The position numbers and the translations under genes are program-made. A stretch of DNA of 62,000 nucleotides, taken from contig NZ_JAEH01000036.1 of assembly GCF_000518805.1 (NCBI RefSeq), positions 1 to 62,000 on the forward strand. Reading direction: 5' to 3'. This document shows positions 25,162 to 37,386 of the stretch, one piece after another (position 1 is the stretch's first letter; each line of letters begins with the position of its first letter). This DNA comes from Shewanella waksmanii ATCC BAA-643. Its GTDB lineage: Bacteria > Pseudomonadota > Gammaproteobacteria > Enterobacterales > Shewanellaceae. The notes beneath the pieces are model-generated. The model had not been told where the DNA came from. It searched no databases and worked only from the letters and a program-made list of their open reading frames with translations.

Positions 25162-26012
25162 AACTCCCAAACCTAACACTGGATCTCGATTCGCACCGTA
25201 AGACCTTTACGCTACACGATAGCAGTATCAGCTATATCGACATTGGCGAAGGCCCTACCATTTTGTTAGGCCATAGTTTTTTATGGGATAGCAGCATGTG
25301 GTGGCCGCAAATAGCAGCATTAAGTGAACACTACCGTTGTATTGTGCCAGATTTATGGGGCCATGGTTTATCCAGTCCTGTCCCAGAAAATACCACCAAT
25401 TTGAAAAATATTGCTGAGCAGTATTTGCAATTGATGGATAGCATTGGCATTGATAAATTCTCAGTAGTCGGTCTATCTGTAGGTGGCATGTGGGGCGCAG
25501 AGCTCGCCCTGTTAGCACCTAAACGCGTCAAGACCTTGGCGATGCTTGGCTGTTTTATCGGTTTTGAACCCGAAGTCAGTCGCGCTAAATACAATCAGAT
25601 GCTTGACACCATGACCATGCTACAGCAGATCCCTGCTGAAATGGTTAATCAAATTGCCCCTTTGTTTTTTGCGTCAAGCTGCCAGACCGACAACCCAGAG
25701 CTGTATGCAGCTTTTGAAGCACATTTGTTAGGCTACGCTGGCGACAGCTTAGATAGCATAGATAAAATGGGCAAAATGATTTTTGGTCGCCGCGATTTAA
25801 TGGAAGAGAGCGATAAGTTAACCTTGCCAGTGTTAATCATGAACGGCACCGAAGATAAACCCAGACCCATCATTGAAGGTTATTTGATGCATGATGCCAT
25901 TGATGGCAGTGAGTTTGTCCATATCCCCAATGCCGGACACATCTCAACCCTGGAGCAAAGTCAGTTTATCAACCAGCAATTACTCAGCTTTTTAGGAAAA
26001 TACCTTGCCTAA
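25158..26012 (+). CDS. Alpha/beta-hydrolase fold protein
   Basis: A 284-residue hydrolase. HSFLWDSSMWWPQ is the oxyanion region, DLWGHGLSS the next conserved strand, VGLSVGGMWGAE the nucleophile elbow (serine in GLSVGG), and NAGHISTLEQ holds the catalytic histidine; an aspartate in NGTEDKP completes the triad. It overlaps the peptidase gene by four bases and ends the yffB-dapE group. The substrate cannot be read from sequence. Confidence 0.85.
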   Translation: MKLPNLTLDLDSHRKTFTLHDSSISYIDIGEGPTILLGHSFLWDSSMWWPQIAALSEHYRCIVPDLWGHGLSSPVPENTTNLKNIAEQYLQLMDSIGIDKFSVVGLSVGGMWGAELALLAPKRVKTLAMLGCFIGFEPEVSRAKYNQMLDTMTMLQQIPAEMVNQIAPLFFASSCQTDNPELYAAFEAHLLGYAGDSLDSIDKMGKMIFGRRDLMEESDKLTLPVLIMNGTEDKPRPIIEGYLMHDAIDGSEFVHIPNAGHISTLEQSQFINQQLLSFLGKYLA

Positions 26013-26117
26013 ATATGCCGACTATTTAACTATGCAATTAGCGAATCAAGTCTGCCCTACCAAGCCAGGCTCGACAACACTCAGCCCAGCAATCTTATTA
26101 AAGGTATTTGCTAAAAT

Positions 26118-26732
26118 ATGAAATTACTCAAACCCTTATTTGATAATAATCGCCGTTGGGCCGGACGAATTCTTGAAGAAGATCCGACCTTCTTCAAACA
26201 ACTTGCCGAACAACAAAGTCCCGAATACCTCTGGATTGGTTGCTCAGACAGTAGAGTACCGTCAAACCAGATCATCGATTTGATGCCTGGCGAAGTGTTC
26301 GTCCACCGCAACATTGCCAATATGGTTATTCATACTGACTTAAACTGTTTATCCGTTTTACAGTATGCCGTTGAGGTGCTTAAAGTTAAGCACATTATGG
26401 TTGTCGGCCATTATGGCTGCGGCGGAGTTAAAGCGTCCATGGGCACTGAGCGCCTTGGATTAATCGACAACTGGTTAGGCCATATTCGTGATATCTCACG
26501 GCTGCATGAAGTTGAATTGGCTGAACTCGACGAGAAAACCCGTTTTGACCGTTTGTGTGAGCTCAATGTCATTGAACAGGTCGGCAATGTTGCCAGTACA
26601 AACATCGTCCAAGATGCATGGCAAAACGGCCACAATGTCGCCATTCATGGTTGGATCTATAGCGTTGAAAACGGACTATTATCCGACCTTGATGTGACCG
26701 TCGATAACGACACATTGAAAAAGCCAACTTAA
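26118..26732 (+). CDS. can: Beta-class carbonic anhydrase
   Basis: A 204-residue cytoplasmic zinc enzyme interconverting CO2 and bicarbonate. The ligands sit at the same numbers as E. coli Can: C42 and D44 in GCSDSR, H98 and C101 in GHYGCGG. Length and start (ATG 26118) agree with the family. It is a single gene with its own gaps on both sides. Confidence 0.96.
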   Translation: MKLLKPLFDNNRRWAGRILEEDPTFFKQLAEQQSPEYLWIGCSDSRVPSNQIIDLMPGEVFVHRNIANMVIHTDLNCLSVLQYAVEVLKVKHIMVVGHYGCGGVKASMGTERLGLIDNWLGHIRDISRLHEVELAELDEKTRFDRLCELNVIEQVGNVASTNIVQDAWQNGHNVAIHGWIYSVENGLLSDLDVTVDNDTLKKPT

Positions 26733-26873
26733 GCCTGCATGGCTGAAAACAACGCGTTTTCAGCCACTTTATTGATTAGGCTTTAAGCTAACAGACCCAA
26801 TATTGGTATTTTTGTTTAAATATTGCTTAATAAACATCGCAGTCTTGCCCCCTTCCCAGTTATAATCTTTTAG

Positions 26874-29255
<2,382 letters not shown>

Positions 29256-29269
29256 TCTAGCTGGCTATC

Positions 29270-29297
29270 GGGTGGAGAAAGTGCTCCGCCCTTTTAT
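29270..29297 (+). terminator. Terminator after kdnB
   Basis: GGGTGGAG (29270-29277) pairs with CTCCGCCC (29284-29291), followed by TTTTATT. It lies in the 64 bp between kdnB and kdsB, so kdsB may depend on readthrough. Confidence 0.65.
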
Positions 29298-29319
29298 TGT
29301 AATCACATAGGTAAATGTA

Positions 29320-30057
29320 ATGAATGTTACTCTGTTAATCCCCGCTCGCTATGGTTCTAGCCGCTTCCCAGGGAAACCACTCGCGCCGATTAACGGTAAG
29401 CCAATGATTCAACATGTTGTTGAACGCGCTTCGTTAGCCAAAGGCTTAACCAATATCTATGTCGCAACAGATGATGAACGGATTAAAGAGTCTGTTGAAT
29501 CATTTGGCGGCCAAGTCGTTATGACCGATCCTAACGCGGCATCGGGTACTGATCGCATTGAAGATGCCATAACCCAGTTAGGCTTAGCCGATGATGACTT
29601 AGTGATCAACCTTCAAGGTGATCAGCCATTAATCGATCCCATTTCAATAGAACAAATTATTAGTTTGTTTGAACGCCATCCAGGCGAATTTGGCATGGCA
29701 ACCCTAGGCTTCGAAATCACTGAAGAGCATGAACTCAACGATCCTAAACATGTAAAAATGGTTTTTGATAATGATTTTTATGCCTTGTATTTTTCGCGTG
29801 CTCGTATCCCTTTTGGTCGTGACACAGATGATTACCCTGTGTACAAACACTTAGGTGTTTATGCATACACGCGCAAATTTGTATCGACCTTTTCCAAGTT
29901 GCCGCTTGGGCGCCTTGAAGACCTAGAGAAACTTGAGCAACTGCGCGCTCTAGAGCATGGGTACAAGATTAAAGTGGCCATTAGTGCCTTTGATTCTCCA
30001 GAAGTTGATACCCCAGAAGATATTCGTATTTGTGAAGCTAGACTCGCAGTCGATTAA
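29320..30057 (+). CDS. kdsB: CMP-8-amino-Kdo/CMP-Kdo synthetase KdsB
   Basis: A 245-residue nucleotidyltransferase that activates the sugar with CTP before transfer to lipid A. The N-terminal signature [17 protein letters not shown] and [11 protein letters not shown] are typical KdsB motifs. In Shewanella this enzyme prefers 8-amino-Kdo; that preference is taken from family knowledge, not from a residue I can see. Third gene of the kdnA-kdnB-kdsB set, 64 bp after kdnB. Confidence 0.95.
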   Translation: MNVTLLIPARYGSSRFPGKPLAPINGKPMIQHVVERASLAKGLTNIYVATDDERIKESVESFGGQVVMTDPNAASGTDRIEDAITQLGLADDDLVINLQGDQPLIDPISIEQIISLFERHPGEFGMATLGFEITEEHELNDPKHVKMVFDNDFYALYFSRARIPFGRDTDDYPVYKHLGVYAYTRKFVSTFSKLPLGRLEDLEKLEQLRALEHGYKIKVAISAFDSPEVDTPEDIRICEARLAVD

Positions 30058-30081
30058 TCCACGCTTAAATAGGGAGTTACT

Positions 30082-30315
30082 ATGTCAGATTTGGAAGTCG
30101 CTCTGCTGATTTTATTGGTCGTCGGTGTTATCGCCAGCAACCTGGCAGTACTTAAGTACAGCGCCAAATTTAAGATGACCCAGTTTGGTAAAGACCATGG
30201 CAAGATTAAAACCAGCCAAGATAAACAGGTAAAACCAAGCGATGGCGATAGCGATAGCGATAGCGATAGCGATAGCGATAGCGATAGCAAGCAGCAGTCA
30301 AACAAACCTGATTAG
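30082..30315 (+). CDS. Small membrane protein (DUF2897 type) with Asp-Ser repeat tail
   Basis: A 77-residue protein with one N-terminal membrane helix (about residues 5-25, VALLILLVVGVIASNLAVL), a basic middle (KMTQFGKDHGKIK) and a tail of seven Asp-Ser dipeptides. I think it is a DUF2897 protein (from memory). The tail is encoded by seven exact copies of a 6-bp repeat, so its length could vary without breaking the frame. It starts 24 bp after kdsB with AGGGAG and is probably its co-transcribed partner. Function unknown. Confidence 0.75.
   Translation: MSDLEVALLILLVVGVIASNLAVLKYSAKFKMTQFGKDHGKIKTSQDKQVKPSDGDSDSDSDSDSDSDSKQQSNKPD
30247..30288 (+). repeat. Hexanucleotide tandem repeat, seven copies of GATAGC
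   Basis: Seven perfect GATAGC units, preceded by a variant GATGGC at 30241-30246. Each unit encodes Asp-Ser. As six is a multiple of three, slippage would change the length of the acidic tail of the small membrane protein but not its frame. Confidence 0.95.
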
Positions 30316-30331
30316 TGACCTAAAAGTATTA

Positions 30332-30363
30332 AAAAAGGCCAACTTTAACAAGTTGGCCTTTTT
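30332..30363 (+). terminator. Terminator after the DUF2897 gene
   Basis: AAGGCCAACTT (30335-30345) pairs with AAGTTGGCCTT (30350-30360), flanked by A and T runs, so it may work on both strands. It lies between this gene and the converging efflux-pump genes. Confidence 0.9.
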
Positions 30364-30443
30364 GTTTTGTTACCTGTAATGACAACAGCGACTAAGGCTG
30401 GTCAGTCCCCACTTTAACTAGGAACTGACTTTTTGCCAAAACG

Positions 30444-33400
30444 TTAGTCTTTTTGTAATTCGAGCTCTAGCTTACGAGCAATCTCCTCCGGAGAGCCGGT
30501 ATTTCGCGCCAGCAGGCCATAAACAACCGGTATAACTAACAGAGTAAAGAATGTGGCTAGAATGATGCCCGACAGAACAACTACACCAATAACGAACCGA
30601 GTTTCAGCACCAGCCCCTTGAGCGAGTACTAGTGGCATGGCCCCCGCGGCCGTGGTGATACCTGTCATCAAAATCGGACGTAAACGCTGCGCCGCTGCTT
30701 GAACTATCGCTTGCTCAAACTCAACGCCTTTATCACGTAGTTGGTTAGCAAACTCAACGATCAAAATACCATTTTTAGCCGCTAGACCGACCAACATAAT
30801 AATCCCGATCTGCGAGTAAATGTTGAGACTTTGACCAGTGAAGTACAGGCCAACTAACGCACCTAATGTCGCCAATGGCACCGTCAACATGATGACCAAA
30901 GGATGCACATAGCTTTCAAACTGCGCTGCCAATACCAAGAATACGATGCCGAGTGCTAACACAAAGACAAACAGCATCGAATTACCAGAGTCTTGATAAT
31001 CCAATGATTGGCCTTTGTAGCTAATCACCGCCTCTGCTGGCAAATAGGTGTAGGCGATATCATTAAGGTAGTCCAGTGCTTCACCTAAGCTGTATCCGTC
31101 AGCCAAGTTGGCTTCAATCGTAATCGAGCGCATACGATTATAACGGTTTAACTGACTGGCATCGGCAAACTCTTCCACGCTCACTAAGTTTGCCAATGGG
31201 ATCAGTTCACCACTACGGTCGGAGCGTACATAGATGTTACTTAAATCATTGGCCGTGTTTTGGTTATCACGATTACCTTCAATGATCACATCATACTCTT
31301 CACCGTCGCGCATAAAAGTGGTCACTAAGCGTGAGCCAAGCATTGATTCTAATGTCCGACCAATATGCGATATCGACACGCCTAAGTCAGCTGCCCTGTC
31401 TTTATCAATCACCACACGTAATTGCGGTTTGGTCTCTTTATAGTCATGGTCTACCCCGACCAAGTTAGGGTTTTCTTCGACTTTTTCCAGCATAATATCG
31501 CGCCACTGAGCAAGCGCTTCGTAGCTTGGACCGCCGAGTACAAATTGCACGGGTTTACCGACACCGCGGCCAAACGCTTGGCGCATGACTGGAAAGGCTC
31601 TAACTCCAGCTAAATCTGACAACCGGCCTCGAATATCGCCAATTATTTCATTGGCAGGACGACGCACAGACCAATCTTCTAACACGATAATCGCCATACC
31701 ATTTGAAAAATCTGCGCCGCGACCGAAACCACGAGGTGCACGGATTAACAAACGCTTGATCTCACCCGCCTCAACCAATGGCATTAATCGATTTTCGATT
31801 TCATCCATATAAGGTTGAACATAGTCAAAACTGGCACCCTGTGGGCCATTAACAATCAAGAACATAGAACCGCGATCTTCTCGAGGAGCAAACTCTTGTG
31901 GTACTTCCTTCAGCAGATAGCCACTTGTACCTAAAGCCGCAAGAATGATTGAACTGACAATAATCGGGTGCTTCATTGCTCGAGTCAAAATGCGTTGGTA
32001 CAGATTGGCAAGCGATGTCATGCCTTTATCAATTTGACGCACTAACCAAGGATCTTGCCCAGCTGGTTTGAGCAACTTGGAACACATCATCGGGCTTAGG
32101 GTGAGAGCAACAATGCTTGAAAATATCACCGCGGCGCTCATCGCCACAGCGAACTCTTTAAACAGTTTACCCAAATCACCTTCTAGGAAGGTAATAGGCA
32201 TAAACACCGCCACAAGCACTAAAGTGGTCGCTACCACTGCAAAGGCGACTTCTCGTGCACCTAAATAGGCCGCTTTCAGGGGGCTATCGCCCTCCTCAAT
32301 GCGTCGATGGATGTTCTCTAACACCACGATGGCATCATCTACCACCATACCAATGGCCAAAATCATTGCTAGCAAGGTTAATAAGTTGATGGTGTAACCT
32401 AAGGCGTATAACACGATAAACGTCGCCATAAGCGAAACTGGTACCGTTAACGCAGGTATTAACATTGCCCTGACACTGCCAAGGAACAAGTAAATCACAA
32501 TGATCACCAGCCCCATAGCAATAAACAGGGTTTGGTATACCTCTTTCACCGATGCTTCAATAAACACCGAACTGTCGTAAGAGCGTTTGATTTCCATACC
32601 CGCGGGTAAAGTGGGATTGATCACATCGACCAATTGATTCGCAGCACGCGCAACATCTAAGGTATTAGCAGTAGATTGCTTAGATACACCAAGACCAATC
32701 ATCGCCTCACGGTTACCTCTAAAGGTAATACGTTCCTCTTCTGAGCCAATTTCGACCCGAGCCACATCCCCTAACCTAACGAGGTAGCCATCTTCCCCTT
32801 CAGATAATACTAAGCTGGCAAAATCATCTTTGTTTTTGAAGCTACGTTCTAATCGAACAGTAAAATGACGTTCAGCAGATTCAACCGAACCTGCCGGTAG
32901 TTCAACGTTTTCTGAACGTAATACTCGCTCAATATCTGCCACCGTAAGATTTCGGGCAGCTAACGCCTGGCGGTCTATCCAAACTCGCATGGCATAAACT
33001 TTACCACCACCAATACGAATATTGGCTACGCCGTCTAAAACCGAAAATCGGTCGACTAAATAACGGCGAGCGTAATCAGTAAGCTGCAACGTGGTCATTT
33101 GATCTGAAACTAAGTTCAACCACATGATCACTTCGTCACCGCCGTTAGATTTTTGTACTTCTGGTGGATCCGCTTCTTCAGGTAAGTTATTCAGCAATCC
33201 CGAAACGCGATCACGTACATCATTAGCAGCCGCTTCAATATCTCTTTCAATATCAAACTCTAAAGTGACCGAAGAGCGGCCATCACGGCTCGAAGAGTTA
33301 ATGTGGCGGATGCCTTCAACGCCACTAATTCTATCTTCAATCAATTGCGTAATACGGCTTTCAACTACTGCAGCGCTGGCGCCGCGATAATTGGTTTGAA

Positions 33401-33539
33401 TCGATACCACGGGGGGATCAATATTCGGGTATTCTCGTAATGGCAGTTTCTCGAAAGCCACTAAACCAAAAGCAATTAATAGTATGCTGATCACCGAAGC
33501 AAATACGGGGCGTTTAACCGATAAGTCCGTTAAGATCAT
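30444..33539 (-). CDS. RND multidrug efflux pump, inner-membrane subunit
   Basis: A 1031-residue HAE1-type RND transporter of the AcrB/MexB class that exports drugs using the proton gradient. It has the two-fold repeat of membrane helices and periplasmic loops. The proton-relay aspartate pair lies in GMVVDDAIVVLENIHRRIEEG. FPREYPNIDPP at the start and the LRPILMTGITTAAGAMPL region near the end are typical. Its ATG overlaps the adaptor stop by four bases, so the two are coupled. No outer-membrane factor is next to it; a TolC-type protein elsewhere must supply the channel. Substrates unknown. Confidence 0.95.
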   Translation of the reverse strand: MILTDLSVKRPVFASVISILLIAFGLVAFEKLPLREYPNIDPPVVSIQTNYRGASAAVVESRITQLIEDRISGVEGIRHINSSSRDGRSSVTLEFDIERDIEAAANDVRDRVSGLLNNLPEEADPPEVQKSNGGDEVIMWLNLVSDQMTTLQLTDYARRYLVDRFSVLDGVANIRIGGGKVYAMRVWIDRQALAARNLTVADIERVLRSENVELPAGSVESAERHFTVRLERSFKNKDDFASLVLSEGEDGYLVRLGDVARVEIGSEEERITFRGNREAMIGLGVSKQSTANTLDVARAANQLVDVINPTLPAGMEIKRSYDSSVFIEASVKEVYQTLFIAMGLVIIVIYLFLGSVRAMLIPALTVPVSLMATFIVLYALGYTINLLTLLAMILAIGMVVDDAIVVLENIHRRIEEGDSPLKAAYLGAREVAFAVVATTLVLVAVFMPITFLEGDLGKLFKEFAVAMSAAVIFSSIVALTLSPMMCSKLLKPAGQDPWLVRQIDKGMTSLANLYQRILTRAMKHPIIVSSIILAALGTSGYLLKEVPQEFAPREDRGSMFLIVNGPQGASFDYVQPYMDEIENRLMPLVEAGEIKRLLIRAPRGFGRGADFSNGMAIIVLEDWSVRRPANEIIGDIRGRLSDLAGVRAFPVMRQAFGRGVGKPVQFVLGGPSYEALAQWRDIMLEKVEENPNLVGVDHDYKETKPQLRVVIDKDRAADLGVSISHIGRTLESMLGSRLVTTFMRDGEEYDVIIEGNRDNQNTANDLSNIYVRSDRSGELIPLANLVSVEEFADASQLNRYNRMRSITIEANLADGYSLGEALDYLNDIAYTYLPAEAVISYKGQSLDYQDSGNSMLFVFVLALGIVFLVLAAQFESYVHPLVIMLTVPLATLGALVGLYFTGQSLNIYSQIGIIMLVGLAAKNGILIVEFANQLRDKGVEFEQAIVQAAAQRLRPILMTGITTAAGAMPLVLAQGAGAETRFVIGVVVLSGIILATFFTLLVIPVVYGLLARNTGSPEEIARKLELELQKD

Positions 33540-34621
33540 ACTGTCGGTTCCACCTTAGCTCTGTCAAGAAAACTAAAGCGCTCACTAAACTGCACTTTCA
33601 CTTCATCACCTGGTTTAACTTTCAATATGCCACGTATCATCACTTGTTCATTTAGCTCGACGCCATCAACAATCTCCACCCAGCCTCTTTTGCGTAAACC
33701 TAATTGCACCTGACGACGCTCAACAACATTGTCACTGTTAACTAGGTAAACAAAATGATTACTTTGAATAGGAATGATTGCAGACTCAGGGATAATCAAG
33801 GCTTCACGATTTTGCTTGATTAAATTAACCTTCATCAACATACCGGGTAATAAGCGTAAGTCTGGATTAACGATTTCTGCCCGTACGATCACCGCACGGG
33901 TTGTAGGGTTGATACGACTGTCAATCGATACTACTTTGCCAGTGAACACAGTATCGGGATACGCAACCGCTTTAGCCTCGACATCTTTGCCCACTTCTAA
34001 AGATTGCAAGAAACGCTCTGGCACTGAAAAATCCAGTTTGATAATTGAGATATCATCTAACGTTGTGATCACCGTGCCAGGTGTAACTAGACTACCGGCA
34101 CTGACTTGTCTAAGCCCTAAACGGCCGCTAAATGGTGCAATGATGCGGCGATCTTTCAAAGCGGATTCAGCCTGCTCGAGTTCTGCTCTTGCTGTATCGA
34201 TAAGCGTTTGCAACCTATCACGTTCAAGCTCAGCAACTGTTTGGCTGGTCACTAGGGTGCGAATACGGTCAAGTTCGCGACGGTGATCGTTCACCCGTAC
34301 TTTTGCCACGGTGACCCGTGCAGCTTGCTCTCTGTCCTGTAGCTGCACCATCAGATCGCCTTTATTGACCAATTGACCATCTTTAAAGTTAATCAGTGTG
34401 ATCACATCGCTCACTTTAGGCGTCACGGTAATCGACTCATACGCTTTGCTTGTACCAAGCGCTTCAACCTCATCTCGAACAGGAGACAGCATGGCTTTCG
34501 CAACGACAACATTAGGAGTCGGCCTTTCGCGGGTTTGTTGGGTAGAGTCGGTCGGTGCGAGCTGCATGTACACCGTGACGGCCAATGCTGCGAACACTAA
34601 AATTATTATTATTTTTTTCAT
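33536..34621 (-). CDS. RND efflux periplasmic adaptor (membrane fusion protein)
   Basis: A 361-residue adaptor of the HlyD/AcrA class joining the RND pump to the outer-membrane channel. It has an N-terminal membrane anchor or signal (residues 4-22), a lipoyl half (INFKDGQLVNKGDLMVQL), a helical hairpin (about 95-150) and the second lipoyl half (IIAPFSGRLGLRQVSAGSLV), then beta-barrel domains. No lipobox cysteine is seen. It is the first gene of a two-gene operon with the pump. A 230-bp gap with nothing recognisable separates it from the next gene. Confidence 0.93.
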   Translation of the reverse strand: MKKIIIILVFAALAVTVYMQLAPTDSTQQTRERPTPNVVVAKAMLSPVRDEVEALGTSKAYESITVTPKVSDVITLINFKDGQLVNKGDLMVQLQDREQAARVTVAKVRVNDHRRELDRIRTLVTSQTVAELERDRLQTLIDTARAELEQAESALKDRRIIAPFSGRLGLRQVSAGSLVTPGTVITTLDDISIIKLDFSVPERFLQSLEVGKDVEAKAVAYPDTVFTGKVVSIDSRINPTTRAVIVRAEIVNPDLRLLPGMLMKVNLIKQNREALIIPESAIIPIQSNHFVYLVNSDNVVERRQVQLGLRKRGWVEIVDGVELNEQVMIRGILKVKPGDEVKVQFSERFSFLDRAKVEPTV

Positions 34622-34852
34622 TAATTTTCCGAGTACTGACAGGGTTTAGTGCAATTAGTTTACCTTTACGCTCAGTTGCTTCAAGGGGTTTTACCTTTGC
34701 TTACAAAGTTCACATTTTGATAACACGAAAGCGCTTACACAATGTATAAGTGCAAACGCAAAAACCAGATGATTTTGTAGTGAAATACTCGCTGTATGTG
34801 CAAGTTAGAAGGGTATTACGTTAGTCAGTCACAACTGGATCAAAATATGTGG

Positions 34853-37237
34853 CTAAATTTGATAATTGAACGCACCGTAATCTGGGGCGAGTTGTAATAA
34901 TTCCAATAGGCTGTTTTGATTAATAGGTTTGGACATAAAATAACCTTGTGCATACTGACAATCCATATTCCGCAACGCCGTGTACTGATGTTGAGTTTCA
35001 ACCCCTTCGGCTATGGTGGCAATATCCAATGTTTTAGCCAGGCTCAATATTGCATCTAAAATCGCTTGATTACCCTCACCCGCTTCCATGTGACTGATAA
35101 ATGAGCGGTCAATTTTAAGCGAGTCAAAGGTATATTGTTGCAGATAACTTAACGATGAATAGCCTGTGCCAAAATCATCCAAGGAAATACTGATCCCCAT
35201 TTGGCGTAATCGCTCTATGGTGTCTTTGGTTTCTTCTACTGAACTGACAATCGTCTGCTCGGTAATTTCAATTGCGAGATGTTTCAATAATTTGGGCGAT
35301 TCAGCAAAATATTGATTTAAGCGTGCAATGAGTTTGCGTGAATTAAAGCCTTCACCAGATATATTGATACTGAGTTTGAAATCAGCGCCAAACTGCGCCT
35401 CTTGCTCTGATAAAAACGCCAAAGCCGCTTTTACCACATAATTATCTAGCTTGCCCATCAACTGCGCTCGCTCAAACTCTGGCAAAAAACGCGCTGGCGG
35501 GATCTCGCCAAGTTCCGGATGCTGCCAGCGAATTAGCGCTTCAGCGCCATAAATAGTGCCCGTATCTAAGTCGACCAAAGGCTGGTAAACCAGGAATAAC
35601 TGCTTATCCTTAACCGCCTGATTAAACTCAGTTTCAAGCTTATAACTCGACGTTTGGCTACGCTTGCTGTCATCAAAACAATATACCTGACCACGCCCTT
35701 TGAGCTTAGCTTGATACATGGCTTCATCGGCAAACACCAACAGTTGCTCGGTGTTATCACCACCGTAAAAATGTTCAGCAATACCAATACTGACCGACAC
35801 CACTATTTCAATGTCGCCCAACTTAATAGGCTTGTTTAATACCGTTAATATTTGCTCTGCAGTGCGTTTAACTTCATCGACACTAAAAATATCTTCAATC
35901 AGTATGGCGAACTCATCTCCGCCTAACCGGCATAAAGTATCTTGCTTGCGCAAACAGGCATTTATCCTGCGGCTCACCTCAACCAATAGCTGATCACCAA
36001 TGTGATGACCATGATTGTCATTGATCTGTTTAAACCTATCTAAATCCAAATAGCAAACAGCAATACCTAAAATGCTCTCCGCTTCGATATTATCTATTGC
36101 ATGACTTATTCTATCTGCAAAAAGTAACCGATTAGGTAACTTTGTGAGCGGATCATGCAGCGCAAGAAACTCCATTTTTGATTTGGCATTTTTACGTTCG
36201 ATGGCGTTACGAATATGCTTAGCAACAAAAACAAGTAACTGCATATCTTTATCAGTAAACAGATAGGTGTCACTGTAGCTTTGTACCACGACAATACCGC
36301 TAAAACTGTCATCGCCAAAAGGGACACCTAACCAGGCTTTGGGCACGGTACCTTCTACGGTTAGCTCACCGGCTTCCACCAAATGACCAATTTGTGCTTC
36401 GGTCACTAACAGTGGCTTTTGCCGCTTAAGCACATAACTTGTAATGCTGACTATCTCATCATGCAGTGGGATGGTCCTGCCCTGTACATCAGTATCAAAC
36501 TCATCGGCATAATAGGGAAGCGAAACAGTTTGAGAGGCGTTATCGAGTAAACCGACATAGAAATTTTTAGCAAAAGTCAGTTTACCAATACAACGATGTA
36601 ATTTTTTGTAAAAGCCACTCATGCTGTCGGTTTCAAAGATGATTTCAGCAATTTCAAACAACGAATCTTGGATCTTACTGCTGTACTCTAATTCTTCTAC
36701 GGTACGCTGTAGTTGCTGCAGGGTGAGTAGTTTTTGAATTTTAACGGCGGCTATTGATGCTAAGGCGAACACGGTGCGCTCGTGTTGTTTGGTGTAGAAA
36801 TCCTGCTGGGGATGCTCAGAATCAATGACACCAATAACCTTACCGTCAGCTAACATAGGCACAGCAAGCTCTGATAAACGCACCTCATCATCAACAATAT
36901 ACTCGGGATGTAAACGTGTATCGCCAATACGGATTGGTACTCTTTCTCGAGCGGCTTTGCCGACAATACCGGTATTTAATGGGATCACAATGGGAGACAA
37001 AATGAGCTTGGCAACGGGATTTTTATTACCAAAAGTCGCCTTTTGTACCAAGTGCTGTTGGTCGCTATCTAAAAGATAAATAACAATGTCATCTAGGCCC
37101 AATTGCGACACAACATTTTGTGCAACGTGCCAAAGAATGTCATCAACACTTTTTGCAGTGAGTAAGTCGACCGCAAATTCACTGACAATTTTGAGATTTG
37201 TGGCTTCTATTTCTTGCAATTGAAGCGTTCGCTTCAT
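34853..37237 (-). CDS. GAF-GAF-GGDEF-EAL cyclic-di-GMP protein
   Basis: A 794-residue cytoplasmic signalling protein. Two GAF sensor domains (about 15-165 and 190-345) precede a diguanylate-cyclase domain with intact GGDEF at about 439-443 and then a phosphodiesterase domain with the EAL motif (GAEALIRW, near residue 565) and the DDFGTGYSSLSYL signature. Both catalytic signatures look intact, so it could make or degrade cyclic-di-GMP; many such hybrids mainly degrade it. No membrane helix is seen. It stands alone, next to the second MITE copy. Confidence 0.93.
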   Translation of the reverse strand: MKRTLQLQEIEATNLKIVSEFAVDLLTAKSVDDILWHVAQNVVSQLGLDDIVIYLLDSDQQHLVQKATFGNKNPVAKLILSPIVIPLNTGIVGKAARERVPIRIGDTRLHPEYIVDDEVRLSELAVPMLADGKVIGVIDSEHPQQDFYTKQHERTVFALASIAAVKIQKLLTLQQLQRTVEELEYSSKIQDSLFEIAEIIFETDSMSGFYKKLHRCIGKLTFAKNFYVGLLDNASQTVSLPYYADEFDTDVQGRTIPLHDEIVSITSYVLKRQKPLLVTEAQIGHLVEAGELTVEGTVPKAWLGVPFGDDSFSGIVVVQSYSDTYLFTDKDMQLLVFVAKHIRNAIERKNAKSKMEFLALHDPLTKLPNRLLFADRISHAIDNIEAESILGIAVCYLDLDRFKQINDNHGHHIGDQLLVEVSRRINACLRKQDTLCRLGGDEFAILIEDIFSVDEVKRTAEQILTVLNKPIKLGDIEIVVSVSIGIAEHFYGGDNTEQLLVFADEAMYQAKLKGRGQVYCFDDSKRSQTSSYKLETEFNQAVKDKQLFLVYQPLVDLDTGTIYGAEALIRWQHPELGEIPPARFLPEFERAQLMGKLDNYVVKAALAFLSEQEAQFGADFKLSINISGEGFNSRKLIARLNQYFAESPKLLKHLAIEITEQTIVSSVEETKDTIERLRQMGISISLDDFGTGYSSLSYLQQYTFDSLKIDRSFISHMEAGEGNQAILDAILSLAKTLDIATIAEGVETQHQYTALRNMDCQYAQGYFMSKPINQNSLLELLQLAPDYGAFNYQI

Positions 37238-37386
37238 AGAGTCGCTCCCTACTTCCTACAACGCAACTTTTATTATCATTATTGATTCAGATATCTTCCG
37301 TACCCAATACAGACGACAATATTTACTATATGGTACAGCCCGCCCAACCGCAACATTTTGTTAACAGCATCAATTTGGCAAATCTA

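Noticed and set aside
33774..34286. 170-codon plus-strand frame opposite the efflux adaptor gene
   Set aside because: A long antisense frame, but rich in Ser/Arg/Thr in the manner of complement translation, and the adaptor gene on the other strand is certain.
34728..34735. AAGCGCTT palindrome before the efflux adaptor as a regulator site
   Set aside because: Only eight symmetric bases and not matched elsewhere at related promoters; expected by chance in a window this size.
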